Assembly (NCBI GenBank): GCA_009733775.1
Contig: WOGZ01000125.1
Location: 1-64,000 of the forward strand
DNA: 64,000 bases
Source: Alectoria sarmentosa
Lineage: Eukaryota; Ascomycota; Lecanoromycetes; Lecanorales; Parmeliaceae
Direction of reading: 5' to 3'
Shown piece by piece: positions 22,564 to 34,386 of this stretch. The position numbers were made by a program, and so were the translations under genes. The notes beneath the pieces were generated by a model. It was not told the DNA's origin, did not search any database, and worked only from the letters and a program-made list of their open reading frames with translations. The number at the start of each line of letters is the position of its first letter. The stretch's first letter is position 1.

Positions 22564-23449
22564 TATTCCAATCTAGGTATGAGGTTTACGACCGCATTGG
22601 GTTGTACAAGGCAAAGTGGATTTGAGGCCAAATCTTTGGAGAGAGCAAGGATAAGAAATGGAGATTCCGGACCATGAAAAACAGGAAAGACATCAAATAG
22701 ATTGGAATATAGCTGAATAAATTGTTGGGCTACTTCACACGACACTGATCTCATGAGCTTGCTTTGCAGCCTTTGATGATAACGTACTCTGCCATGGCAA
22801 AGAGACCAAGAGAAGCCCGGAGAAGATCGGTAGGAATCAGATTGCAGCCAGAAATGTAGATGTCAGGCCTTGGGGGAGGAGAAGAACAATTTATCGATCC
22901 CATACTTGCAATTTGGAGCCTTGCATCCTGAGTTGACCGGAGCGTGAAATGAAAGATGAAAGGTGGCAGATGGCGTTCCTTCCACTAGTCGTTGAATATT
23001 GAAAAGGGTAAAGAGAAAAGGGGTCTGATCCCTGAAATTCAAGTCACGGATAAACGGCTGCTTGAGATGTCATCTGCCAGTAGGGTCCGCTGGTCTGCGC
23101 GTGTTGAATTGAGGGCATAGTGAATGATGCTGGTGTTAAAAACCAACCTAGAAATATCATCTGTATTGCGTTGTGTGATATCAGAGTAAATACGTGTTCA
23201 AGTTTGACCAATCGCGACTTCTAAGTTCTCACCTCCTCAAGCCTTCGTCATAGTGTAGTAATTGCCAAGGCGGCAGTCTACAAACAAGATTTCCCTCTCA
23301 CCATCCCCAATTTTATCTCTCTTTCCACTGTCAAGCCAACAATTCCGTCAACTACAACTCCTGAAGCGTCTTGACCACACTCAACATCAAAGTATTTACA
23401 CTCTTTTCTACATCCTCTGAGCATTCCGTGTAGTTCCCGGTGCCTCAAG
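22564..23449. other. Intergenic, APSES gene to reticulon gene
   Basis: About 890 bp holds the 3' end of the APSES gene and the promoter of the reticulon gene. The final 170 bp is a pyrimidine-rich leader. No coding or RNA feature was recognised. Confidence 0.4.
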
Positions 23450-25071
23450 ATGACTGACTCAGGAGGACCTCCAAAGCTCGATCAAATTCCCCAAAGCTCT
23501 GCATTCAACCTTCCCACAATGTCCAGCATGAACAGCGACTCGGTGCAAGACACGAACCAAGGTCTCTACAGCAGTCAGGTAGAGCTTCATCCTCCCTTGT
23601 TGGCTGTGGAATGTGAACTAATACCTCTGTGGCAGTATTCCAAGCTGCTCGCGTGACCCCGTTAACATTCCATCTAGATGCTCAATCCGCTGCCAACACT
23701 ATCCAGAATCATCCTGCTACACAGAGCGTGAAAGATACACTGGGTAATGGCCCTGTTGCGGACCACGTCAAAGACCAGCGTGTAAAGACCACGTCCGAAT
23801 TTCGTAATCTTGCCGACTCTCGCACCACTCCTGAGCAGTCTACAGCAACTGGGCAGCCGCTGACTCGTAAGTCGAAGATTTTTGTCTAAGTGTCTCTGAA
23901 GATGCTGACAACCTGGCCAGATTACCACTCGTTCTTCTACAATCTCCTCAGCGTATGTCAATGACCTTCTCTTGTCATCTTTGTTGTGATTGCTGCCCAA
24001 CGCAAAACCCTCAAATGACTCTACAAATTCTCAATCATTGGCACTATGAGATACTTTAAGAATCAGAGTCGTGGTGCATAGGCCATAGCCTGTGAAATGA
24101 AGACTGTCAACCAGAGCTGACTGTTACCCTAGTGGGAGAATCCCCGTGCAACGACTCTCTCATTCGTTTCGATTGTACTATTCATCTTCGCAGCCCGGTA
24201 CTTGCCCGCCCTACGCTGGTCATTCAAGGCCTTGTGGATGGTACTTGGAAGTAGGTTTGAATTATTGTGTAGTCAAGTGATGCACCAGCACTGACAACGT
24301 AACAGTCACCGCCTCCGCTGAGATTGCTGGAAAGCTTGTCCTCTCCCAAGGCCTAGCTTCCTCTTTCCGACCCAAGAAATACTACACAATTCCACGGGAG
24401 GCTCTTGAGGCATCACTAGAGGACGTTGAGCAGTTCATCAACTTTTTCGTCATTGAGTTCCAGCGTGTCCTCTTTGCCGAAAATGTCGTCCACACCGTTG
24501 CCGGCTTCGTTGCGGCTCTTCTCTCCTACTGGCTCATCAAGGTCGTTCCGTTCTGGGGCCTGTCCCTCATCGCCGCCTCATGCATTTACATGGGTCCTTT
24601 GATCTATATGACCAATAAGGAGCTCATCGATCACCACGTAAAGAACGCTTCCGAGGTCGCCAACGCCCAAGCCAATCAGCTTAAGGACCTTGCTGGCCAC
24701 CATACCGCACGTGCGCATGAGACTGTTAAATCATACGCTGGAGACTACAGTGCCAAGGCCCAGGAGTACATGGGTAGTGCTCGTGGCCGTTCGACTTCTC
24801 CTGAAGTCAATAGTTCCAAGCCTATGTCCGACCCACCGATCAAATCTGAACCAGGCAGCAGCCCCAAGTACTCGTCCGATGATTTCCCCCACGCACCGAA
24901 GCAGGTAAGAATCTTGATACCCCTTCAAACTGTCTCATCGCTCTGATTTATACCTCCATAATGGATATTGACTCCGAATTTTTTTTACAGGATCTTAACA
25001 CCGGCGTCAATTCTCACCAAGAGCAATACCAGAATTCTCAATTTGGTGGACAGGCTGAGCCAGCTTACTAG
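23450..25071 (+). CDS. rtn1: Reticulon-like protein
   Basis: This is an ER membrane-shaping protein with a reticulon homology domain. Exons 2-6 are clear: exon 2 ending 23866, then 23921-23952, 24133-24250, 24306-24904 and 24991-25071. The first exon starts at 23450; the frame is kept by a donor after 23561 and an acceptor at 23635 or 23677, so about 14 residues near residue 40 are uncertain. The domain includes SFFYNLLSWENPRATTLSFV, then a hydrophobic hairpin (IVLFIFAARYLPAL), a connecting loop, and a second hairpin (VAALLSYWLIKVVPFWGLSL). The C-terminal tail is Ser/Lys-rich. The intron at 23953-24132 is longer than most here (180 nt). Family identity is firm from the hairpins and the fungal pattern. 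Confidence 0.87.
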
Positions 25072-26047
25072 TTGTTTCGATAGGAGCAGCCAGTAATGGG
25101 GGCACACGAATAAGGAATGCAGCCATGAGGGTGGAGACTCGAAAAGGAAACCAGGACTTCTAGACTGATTTGAATTGCGGTAGGCTGGGTTCTGACCCCG
25201 AAGAATGTACCAATGAGCGGTCTCTTGTATTTTAGAAGATTCAGAATAGCTTGTTTGCCGAAGCATTTCCCTCATACTGATCCTTTGGTATGAGCTCGCA
25301 AGTTATCACTTTGTTTCTTGGTGCCCAGCCATGCATGCCCGAGACGAACAACCTATGATACGTTGGTCATGCCCGAAGAAGCACTTTCCTGCCACGACTA
25401 CAACGCTTCTCCCACCGAGCAACAAGAGATGCGAGATTCCATCTGGTTGGGACGACACTGCCCCTTGCATTCTAAACCCATTTCAAACGAGCATTACCAG
25501 CATGTCAAAGCTGGTAATTTGTACAAGATGCACCTCCTACGCAACAGCGAGCCATCTGGCAGCAATTCCATAGGCGATGTCCATGAAGTAAGTGATCGTT
25601 CAAGCGTAAACTACAATCATGTAAGTACCACGACTCTCGCAACTCATGGCCAAGACTCACCAAATGCTGCTAATTAGCTGTACACGTCCCTCCTATAACC
25701 GTAGAAAAACTTCGTCACCCGTTCTCCAGTCAAGTACCTCCCTGCCATTAGTCGAGCATTAGTGGCGTATTACCTCAGAAAATAATCGAATCGATTACAG
25801 AAGCCTGTTTTCGATGACTTCCAGCGCACCATGAATGCCGTTCTCGGCGCTTGTGAAACACTCATTCAGATCAGCCAAATGGTCTGTGATATGCTGATGC
25901 TGTAGCTTATCGTCCTAGCCCATTTTGGAGTCAGCAGTCCCATTTGTGGATTACAAATCTGAGCAATAAGACATGTCTGAAGAGTAAGATGGGTCGTAAA
26001 ATAGGTAATCTGCTCTTGCAACGCGTCTCGCGACTCAGAATGCAGAC
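25072..26047. other. Intergenic, no gene recognised
   Basis: This lies between convergent 3' ends of the reticulon gene (+) and the CCCH gene (-). The longest frame (25318-25677, 119 codons) has no recognisable domain, and its codon pattern gives no support. I leave it uncalled. Confidence 0.4.
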
Positions 26048-27377
26048 TCAGACAGGAAGGGATAATCTAGAAAAGTGCCTCACCACCTCCCAGCGTCGAC
26101 GAAGGGCCTCTCGGTCAACATCCAAAGCGTGAGCACTAGCCCGCAGCTTGCTCGCAATCTTCGCCAGTACGCTGACGCTTTCACCGTGAACATCTTGCTC
26201 TCGTAGAAGGCGTTGAATCTTGCGTTTATGCGATGTCTTGGGGCCAGCGCCGTGATTGGTGATGTTTGCCAGGGCTGGGCGCAATGGTAGGCGATGAGTA
26301 GGGATGAATCTGGTTGTAGTGGGCTCTTCATCCTGAGTGAGGTCGATGACATTCGATGTGACAGGTGGTTCGGTCTTTGCCCGCTTTGGTGACGAAGAGA
26401 GGAGGTCAACAGTTTCCGCATTCCGTTTGTTCGATGTCCGAGGTCCCAGAGCCACATTGTTTGTGCCTGTGGCGGGCGTGCGTGCCGAATGTTGTCCACG
26501 AGTAATTGAGTCGAGGTTCTTGATGAGCTGCTTGGCACTGACAACAAAAGCTGGTACCGAAGGGGTGATACCGCCGTCTCGGTAGGCTTGACTGACTCCT
26601 TTCCGCTGTCTCATGTAGTCAGCTTTCCAATGATCTGGATAGATCTTGGACTTGAAAGCCGCAGGGCCCGTCCAACGATCGGGGTAAGATGTGGGTTTGT
26701 CGATAGCACGAACGGCATTAATGAGGCCTTTGAGCTTCGGCCTGCGTGCATTTCCGGGATCAGCGTACCTTCTTGCCCGAGCAATGAGGTGGGAGTGCAT
26801 ACCAGTTGCTGCAATCGAATCCTGCTCTACGTAGCTTTCGGAGTCAGCGTCGCTTTTTGGCTGAAAACCCGAGAAACGAGACAAGTATAGAGAGCAAAGA
26901 TATCCTTTCGCTGCCGGAATACAGCGTTTCGCTTAGATGAAGAGACATTTCTGGGGATAAATGGAGCTTTCTGCTCCTGAAAGACGGCATGTGGCCACAA
27001 TTTGCTGCCAAACAGCAAGGATTCAAAATGTAAACTACGTACCTGGCGGCTGCTTCGGCAATGAGAGCATCGGACGGCATCAATTCAGGGTCTGTAGCCC
27101 GAATGAGTGAGTCGTAGCGGGATAGAAACCCTTACCTATACTCACGACGGATCTGAAGGTATTGATTGCCTGGTCCAGCGAGTAGATGGGCGAACAAACA
27201 CTGATCTTGGGAATTCGGGCATCCCTCATTGTTGAAGGCGTAACAAGCGAACATGGATGGTGGTGACAGAGTACCTGTTATCGTGTGGCTGTACTTGCAT
27301 TGACGATGCAGGCATCCAGCCGGGTCGAGGAGCCAGTGACGGCAGGTCAGGCTGGCCTCTGCCCTCTTCCCTGAACT
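26048..27377 (-). CDS. CCCH zinc-finger protein of unknown function
   Basis: The N-terminal exon, starting at 27377 (an in-frame ATG at 27413 is possible), encodes two CCCH-type fingers. They are the segment from TCRHWLLDPAGC to CKYSH, and FACYAFNNEGCPNSQDQCLF followed by AH. Such fingers usually bind RNA. The last exon (about 26842 or 26884 down to 26048) encodes a basic, Ser-rich region with an SSSPKRAKTEPP nuclear-localisation-like stretch and the segment VIDLTQDEE, which resembles a SUMO-interacting motif. It ends in a helical Arg/Leu-rich tail. One short middle exon (LMPSDALIAEAAAR, about 27041-27095) joins them. The intron between middle and last exon (about 200 nt) is not resolved with certainty. 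No specific function can be named. Confidence 0.65.
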
Positions 27378-27826
27378 CATGACTGCTGGCAACGAGTAAA
27401 TAAGGGCGGTCAATGGCGGGCTTTACACCCTTGGAGAGAAAGTAGGTGATGGGTATGAATATCGCAGCGATGTTGGTGGAGAAGGATGTTGTTTAGAAAA
27501 GTTGACGAGGCGGGCGAGGTGTAAGGATGGGGAAGTGACGCGTTGAATCTGGCGGTTCTCGAGGAACGACCACCGATTATACCATCAAGCTTGGCCAGTC
27601 ACATAGAATGTGAGAACAGCTATAAAGAACATGCTGTGTTACCTGAAGCAACCTTGACTTTCACGTGGGCACAATTGCAAGATAAGAGATTGATCTATGC
27701 TAGCCTCGTTCATCGTGCCTTCCTCAACTCCTTTAATCTGCACATCGTCGTCGTCCCCCAACGTACTCCACCCATGTCCAGTTGACTACAGTCAAAACAT
27801 CCTCTGTGCGAACTGCTTTGGCCATC
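27378..27826. other. Intergenic between the CCCH gene start and the ACAD gene stop
   Basis: About 450 bp on the 5' side of the CCCH gene and the 3' side of the acyl-CoA dehydrogenase gene. It should contain the CCCH promoter. Nothing specific was recognised. Confidence 0.35.
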
Positions 27827-29395
27827 TCAATAGCTCCTTGGAAGTCCCAGGACCTTTTCACCAATATAGTTCATGATCATTTCCTATAGATCATTAGCGA
27901 GTATTCCTCCACTAGATCGGTCATGATGTTTGTTACTTACTTTGCTCACAGGTGCTATACGAGGGACGAAACACTCCCTCATGTACCTCTCGACATGATA
28001 TTCTTGTGCATATCCCATGCCACCATGAGCGAGTAACTGCCACAATTCAGATTATGTGCCCTGGTCTTCAGAGATGGTAAGGGCTTACAGATCTCTCACA
28101 GGCAGTGAACGAAGCTTCAGCGGCAAGATATTTGGCAGAGTTGCAAGCTACGCCGACTGCATGAGGCGTCACATTCGGGTCCTTGCCGCTCGTGTCGTAC
28201 ACCCTGGCGGCATGGTACGTTGCAAGCTTGGCAGCTTCGAGGTTCATGTAAGCCGCGGCAAGAGGATGCTGGATACCTTGGTTCTGGCCAATCGGTCTCC
28301 CAAAGACTACACGCTCTTGTGCGTATTTCGAAGCCTTCTCCAAAGCGGCGTAACCTAGGCCCAACGCCTCTCCAGCGAGCAAACAGCGCTCAGCATTCAT
28401 TCCGTGGAGAACCTGGCAGCGGTCAGTCTCCGTACATCCGTCACCATTTTAGGCTTCCTCCTCACAATCTTGAAGCCTTGCCCTTCTTCGCCTATCAGAG
28501 TATCTGCTGGGACTCGGTAATTGTCAAAGAACACTTCGTTAGCATCAACAGCTCTGCCTCCCATCTTCTTGATCTTCTTCAATTCAAGTCCGGGAGCATG
28601 CCTATCGAAATCAATGAAGAACAAAGATAGACCTTCCGATGGCTTCTTTACTTCTTGCAGAGACGTTGTACGAGCCAACAAGATCATCTTCGATGCAACT
28701 TGGGCGGATGAGATCCATATTTTCTGGCCAGAGATCTTGTAGGAGTCCCCGTCACGAATCGCTCGGGTCTGCAACTTTAGGGTTTCTAGCCCAGTGCTGA
28801 TCACCTGGCGTAAGTCATCGCCCGACTACGGAGACATTGTCTATCTGTCTCCTAACCTTGGTTCAGTCACTCCAAAGCATGCTTTCCACTCACCACTGAT
28901 CAACCTCGGCAACATATTCCTCCGTTGATCCTCTGTTGCAAATTTAGAAACTGGTTGTGTGGCATATACGTTTGCATGGATCGACTGAGCTCCTGCTATG
29001 CCAGCACCGCTCTGTGAGATGGTCTGAAGCATCATTGTGGCTTCAGATATGCCAAGTCCAGCACCGCCGAGATCCTCAGGCAACGCGATGCCAATCCAAC
29101 CATCTTTTGCAAGAGCTACATGGAGCTCATGCGGGTACACGCCAGATTCGTCGTGTCTTGCCCAATACTCGTCTGGGAATTGGGAGCAGATCTTGGCCAC
29201 GGCTTCTCGAAGATTTAGCTGTTCTTGCGAAAAGCCTGTGAGCTCCATAATCCTGTATTTGCTACTAGTAGAGAAAGCGCGGAACAGGTTTACGGGCAGA
29301 GGACGGTGCCCGGGAGGCCTACTTGGCGAAAGGCATTTGAACGGCATTTGAAGGAGCGTGCTCCTGAATCGAGGCATCTTGTTCGACGACAACAA
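27827..29395 (-). CDS. Acyl-CoA dehydrogenase, probably mitochondrial
   Basis: This is a flavoprotein that introduces a C2-C3 double bond into an acyl-CoA. Five exons are inferred, with introns near 28855-28804, 28462-28415, 28071-28030 and 27930-27887. The N-terminus is Arg-rich with a PVNLFRAFSTSSKYR stretch, typical of a fungal mitochondrial presequence; an internal Met (MELTG) could be an alternative start. Domain signatures in order: GWIGIALPEDLGGAGLG, ACFGVTEP (flavin/substrate side), KIWISSAQVASKMILLAR, then ERVVFGRPIGQNQGIQHPLA and HGGMGYAQEYHVERYMRE. The usual C-terminal EGTxEIQ motif is replaced by RIAPVSKEMIMNYIGEKVLG. A glutamate in GMNAERCLLAGEALG aligns with the helix-G catalytic base of isovaleryl-CoA dehydrogenase. 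Substrate chain type is unknown. Confidence 0.88.
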
Positions 29396-29792
29396 GTCAA
29401 GTGTTTCATGCTACATTTGGCACGTCGCCCTAAAGAGGCTTTTAGCTGTAGGAAGTATTAAGTCAATGGTTTCTGTGGAACATACACTGGAAGAGAAATA
29501 AAGAGGTGTTGCGGATTGAGCGTGAGCGGGGAGCGGTAGCAATAAGAAAAGCGAATCATGTGACTTCGAGCATAGGGCTGATTAGCGCGGTGTAGATCAA
29601 AACAAACCGCGGCGGAGTACTTGAACAACATACTAACTAGTCACCATTATAGTAATACAGCTTTGCGATTGTCTTTGCAGCAGCGCTCTCAGCTGGTGTT
29701 TGCATCATACAAATTTACATATTCATGTCAGCAGTACGCTCAACGTGATAGCAGTCCCTCTCCCTCCTTGCTCCCCCAATTTCGAATCCATC
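29396..29792. promoter_or_regulatory. Divergent promoter region, ACAD and INCENP genes
   Basis: About 400 bp separates two divergently transcribed starts, so it must contain both promoters. The part next to the INCENP start is pyrimidine-rich (CCCTCTCCCTCC, about 29755). No known factor site was recognised. Confidence 0.4.
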
Positions 29793-32700
29793 ATGGCAGC
29801 AGTCCGTTCCCGAGCGCAGCAAGTGGGGTCTAAGCAATGGATCAACGATGAGAACGATCAAGTTACTCAGTTCTGCACCCAAGAAGCAGAAGACTTTGCT
29901 TTCTCAGCCCGTAACGAAGTGGAATGGCTGAACGAGCACATGGCCGAGGTTTTCAGCAAGAGTCAAGTGTATGGATTACATTCTGGGGAGGTTGTGGACT
30001 CGCTGACCACGAACAGAAACGTGACGGAGATCTTCAAAACCCCGGGCAAATTACGCGGGAAGACTCCACGAACAGTAAGAAAGCGAAATCCGTTGGAGGT
30101 TCGAGAAGTGAGTATCCCAGGGATCCAGCAACGAATTCTCACTGAAATCGCTTGCAGCCTTTGACGGACATTTTCTTGACCAACGCTCAGCGGGCCAACA
30201 CTCCTTCACATAAAGCCAGCCCCACGAGGGCCGCTCCTACGTTCCAAGTAGCCGAAGACTCCATAATTCCTGTCGAAATTGAAGAGAAGAAGAACGCGAA
30301 CACAGACTCGGGCTATCATGGACTTCCAGAAGATGACATGAATATTGATCAGGGTTTGGCAGCAGTGTCATCATCAGCAGAAACACATGATACGCTAGGC
30401 AATCTCCCATCAAAGTCGCCGTTGCAGGGACTTCAAAACGTGGCACATCAATCTGACCGCCACAGTACCGCAGAAAGGTCCTTTCATTCAGCGAAAGAAG
30501 AAGTTTCAAAGGGAGACGTCACAATATTAAGCCCAAAGAAAAATGAGCCTCCATTTGCAGACATTGAACATTCCGCCGAACCTACCAAAGCGCCTTCGCC
30601 TGAGCCGGCGGCACCTGTTCTAGACCAGGCACCAGAGAATGCGATGGCAATTGATGTGTTAGACAAAGATTTAGATGAAGATCTCGTTGTGGATGAGTCG
30701 CGGTCGCCGTCTCAAGGATCGAGCCCAGCTAGACCTCTCGTCCGCAAGAGCAGCCTCACTTTCGCGGCTTTACCTGCCCGTGAACCACTGACAACAAAGA
30801 AAAGCATAGGAGCAAGGACTTCTCGAACCAGCCACTTGGATCTGTCAAAGACGCGTGGTAGCTTCCTTGGGAGATTCACTGGGGGGAAATCTCTAGGCGG
30901 CTCGAGGCAGCCTGAGCCTGATCGCGAAGATGAGACTAACGATGACATGGACATTGATATTGAGAAGCCGGCACTCCTGCGCGAAGAGTCGGATGGGGAC
31001 TCTAAGATGGCTCAGCTCCACAACAAATCTTCTACACAGCGGCTTCACGACAGAATCAACATGCTAGGAAAGTCACAACCAGCGCGACCCACCAAATCGA
31101 ACCCCGCAGCAGCAGCGACAGGTCTCAGCTACCCTGAGCTGCCAAACCCAGAGCCCCAAGCAGAGATTGTTCAGCAGACTTCTTTTCTCCCAACGAAGAC
31201 AGCGACTGCTCCATTTTCTAATGATGAGGATGAGGATGACTGGATCCAGCCACCTCAGGTACAGTCAATTGCTTCGAACCGACCGCAGCTGTCCAAGAGC
31301 ATTACCACAGATGTCATGGAGGAAATCAGAGGAAAACAAACTATTGGTGGCCAAGCTTTTAGTCATAGTCGAAATGATAAGCCAACTACGAAATCGTCTT
31401 CTCCACTACGCCATGCTCAGGCGCAGGGAATTCGAAGTAGTGGACAATGGCTCTCAAAGGCAGCCACGGTTTCTCAACCTACATCCCCAGCGAAAGCTGT
31501 TGAAAGCGCTGCTCCAAAAGCTGTACATGAAACCGCCGCATCGAGTTGGAAAAATTCAACCCCTGCAGACCAGTCAACGACTCCCCTTGGCAGCCCAACT
31601 TCGAGACGGTATGTTGATGGACCCTTGAGCGCTTCCAAGTCGAAATTGCAATCAATCATGAAGACTGCTCGAGGCTTATTCTCAAGTAGTGCCGGTGTGT
31701 CCGCGCAAGCTAGGATAGAAACTCTTTCGCCTCTTGCGATGCGCACTCTTGGAGATACACAAGGCCCAGCGACTAATAATCATTTGGGTAGCAAATCATT
31801 GAGAGGCGATATGAATAAACTAATAAATAACGCCGATGTTCGCAAGACTCGAAGCTCTACGGAGAAAGAAGAAAGGAGAATAGCGTCAGAAGCATGGGAA
31901 CGTCGACGGACTGAAGAAGAGCTTGAAAGATCTAGAGAAAGGGAGAGTCCAAAAGTCGTGACGCAGAAGCTTGTGCAGCCACAAGGCCCTCCGGTAGAGG
32001 CAGCACAATCGCAGACTAAGCCAACGAGGCAGAGCCCAAGAAAAACGCAAACTTATGAAGGCCCTAAAACCCAGCCAGAGGTTGCTGAGGACGACTTGCA
32101 ATATCATCCCATGGGCCCACCAGCGTTGCATGCCCCAACGCAACAGTCTCAATTGCAGAAGCCCAGCAACGTAAGAAGACCCGTTAAGCCAGCCAAGGAG
32201 TCAGCCCCCAAGCCAAAGCCACAGCCTGTGGCTATTCGTGTTGGCACGTTGTCGCAGAGGATCCCGCTTAGTAACGCCGCGCTCTCATCGAGTCTGCAGG
32301 AGTCGTTGCCCCAATCTCAGCCAAAGCAGTCAGCAGTCGGGAGGAAGCCTAGCAACGTTTCTCTTCAGCCATCAGCTTCCAGCAGTAGTCTCAAGAACTC
32401 TGCGACATCGGCGGCACCTAAGCCCAAAGCTCTACTCGCAGCAGAGCGAAAGAAGGAGCAGGTGAGTGTCCGCGAGACTAGTTAAGCCCTTCCTCGCATG
32501 CTAATTCTGAAATAGGATGAGAGAGAGGCACAACGCAAGCTTGACCAGAAACGCGAGATAGAACGCAGAAGGGCTGCTCAGCAAGAAGAAGCAAGACGCC
32601 TAGAGCAGCAACAGCGTCAGGAAGCAGAGAAGCAGCGCGAACGAGAGCGTGCTGCGGCCTCTGACGACCCTAAGAAAATCGCACAGAAGCAAGCAATTGA

Positions 32701-33785
32701 GAAGAGAAGAATGGAGCTAAACAAGAAAGAAGAACAGCAACGGGCGCTGCAGAGGCCAGCAATGGATCAGGTATGCCAGCTGTAATATTGGTCAAATTTA
32801 GCAATAGCTGATTTTGAAGGCTCCTGTCTCACAGCACGCACACGGCACCTCGACGACCCGTCCAGATATGGGTGATGCCAGGCCTCCATTGAGGCTGCAT
32901 AACGCACCGCCTCATCCAAGCTTTCCTAACGCTCATCCTCAGCACCCTACTAAACCAGCCAACAAACGAGTCTTCAACCCTGAAACCGATGACGAGCCTT
33001 TTCGACAGGCTCGCCCGCAAGGTGGCCCGTCATATCAACAGAAGGACGGTAAGCGGCGGAGGACAGAAGACGAAGAACTGCAGGAAATCAGAGTTCGACC
33101 GACAATGGCGCCTCCCATCCGCCAATCAGGCATTCGCAAGGATGGTCCCAAGGTATCAATTTTCAGCAATAATTACACAACAGCACCGCCGCCTGCACCT
33201 CACCATTACAATGCACCATCTCTGCTGAAGACGACCACAGCAAGCCAAGCGTACCAACAGCACGCCCATCAAAACCAAATGTCACGACCGGGCCACCATC
33301 CTGACATAGCCAAATACACCAACGGCAAAATCCCCTTCGCCGACGCTCCCAATCCCCCCCAAGCAAATCACAAGACCCCACTTCCCTCCAAACTCGCTCC
33401 CCCGCCCGCCAAAGCCTCCCCTCACTATCAGAATGGCGAGAACATCCATCTCGACGACATTCCCACTGAAAGCGAAGAATCAGACTCGGAGGACGAAGCG
33501 GAAAAGGCTAAAAAGGGTGCCAACCTCCCCGAGTGGGCCCAATCACCCCAGTTACGCCAACTGCTCATGACGCAAGACGAGAACATGGACGCTGATGCCG
33601 TCTTTGGACCTGTGGCAAGTCCGCATATGGAGGAGATGTTCAAAGAGAGGCACCATCGATTCAGGTCAAGGACGAGTAGCGCGAATTGGGCTGGTGCTGA
33701 TCGATTAACGGAGGAGGAGATTAGGAGGGACGTGGAGGCGAGGCAGAGGTTGAGGAGGGAGGGCGGGTGGACGTTTGGACTGTGA
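29793..33785 (+). CDS. Inner centromere protein INCENP (Sli15/Pic1 homologue)
   Basis: This is the scaffold subunit of the chromosomal passenger complex, which binds Aurora kinase and directs it to centromeres and the spindle midzone. Four exons, 29793-30107, 30158-32461, 32516-32770 and 32820-33785, give 1279 residues. The conserved N-terminus (residues 1-100, EVEWLNEHMAEVF) fits the Survivin/Borealin-binding part. The middle is a long Ser/Pro-rich disordered region. Exon 3 encodes a highly charged Glu/Arg/Gln helix (about 32516-32740), likely the single-alpha-helix or microtubule-binding region. The C-terminus contains the IN-box: LPEWAQSPQLRQLL, MDADAVFGP and SSANWAGADRL. Those residues, including the Ser-Ser before the Trp, are the Aurora-activating TSS-like element. 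It starts divergently from the ACAD gene. Confidence 0.85.
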
Positions 33786-34386
33786 CTGTGTGCTCTCTAT
33801 ATCGACTGACTTCGGTGTATGTCTATGGATCTGAGCTCTGTTGCAAGCCAGAAGGTCAGCATTCGATCAGCGTCGCACCAGTCCCAGGGACGGGTGTCTC
33901 GATGTTTGGAGAAGAAACAAGTGTGCTGCTTACGCCGGCGGGTACAATCAGGATCGTGATGGCCGCGAACGGGTCTGCTAGGTTCCGAGTGTGAAGATGT
34001 ATGGATAGGGAGAGGCGAGAACGTTGGGATGCCTCGGAGACCCCTCTTCTTTCTCGATCATGGGTTGGATAGACAAAAGGTCTACTTGCATTGATAATGA
34101 ACCTCGTAGCCAGCTACCGTGGAGTATGGGCAGGTGGTTTGCAGGTTGTTTCATACTATATATCAATTATCAACTCGCGAAGAGTCTGCTTCATGGTCCG
34201 AATGCTCTCCAACTACAGCCTGTGAGTTTAGGTATACCGAGAATTCATTCTCCTGGACGAAGTCATTGCTGTTGCTATATATAGCTATACTCTCACTATC
34301 CTCAACCCTCATATCGAACGCGCCTTTGCATGCTATATTGCTTTCATAGGGTTTTTATGTATACATTTTTGCCAACTTCGTGTCCG
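33786..34386. other. Convergent 3' intergenic region, INCENP and SSXT genes
   Basis: About 600 bp between two gene ends transcribed toward each other. It should carry two terminators/polyadenylation regions. Only short unsupported frames were seen. Confidence 0.4.

Noticed and set aside
25318..25677. 119-codon frame between the reticulon and CCCH genes
   Set aside because: No recognisable domain and no supporting context; convergent 3' flanks are expected here.
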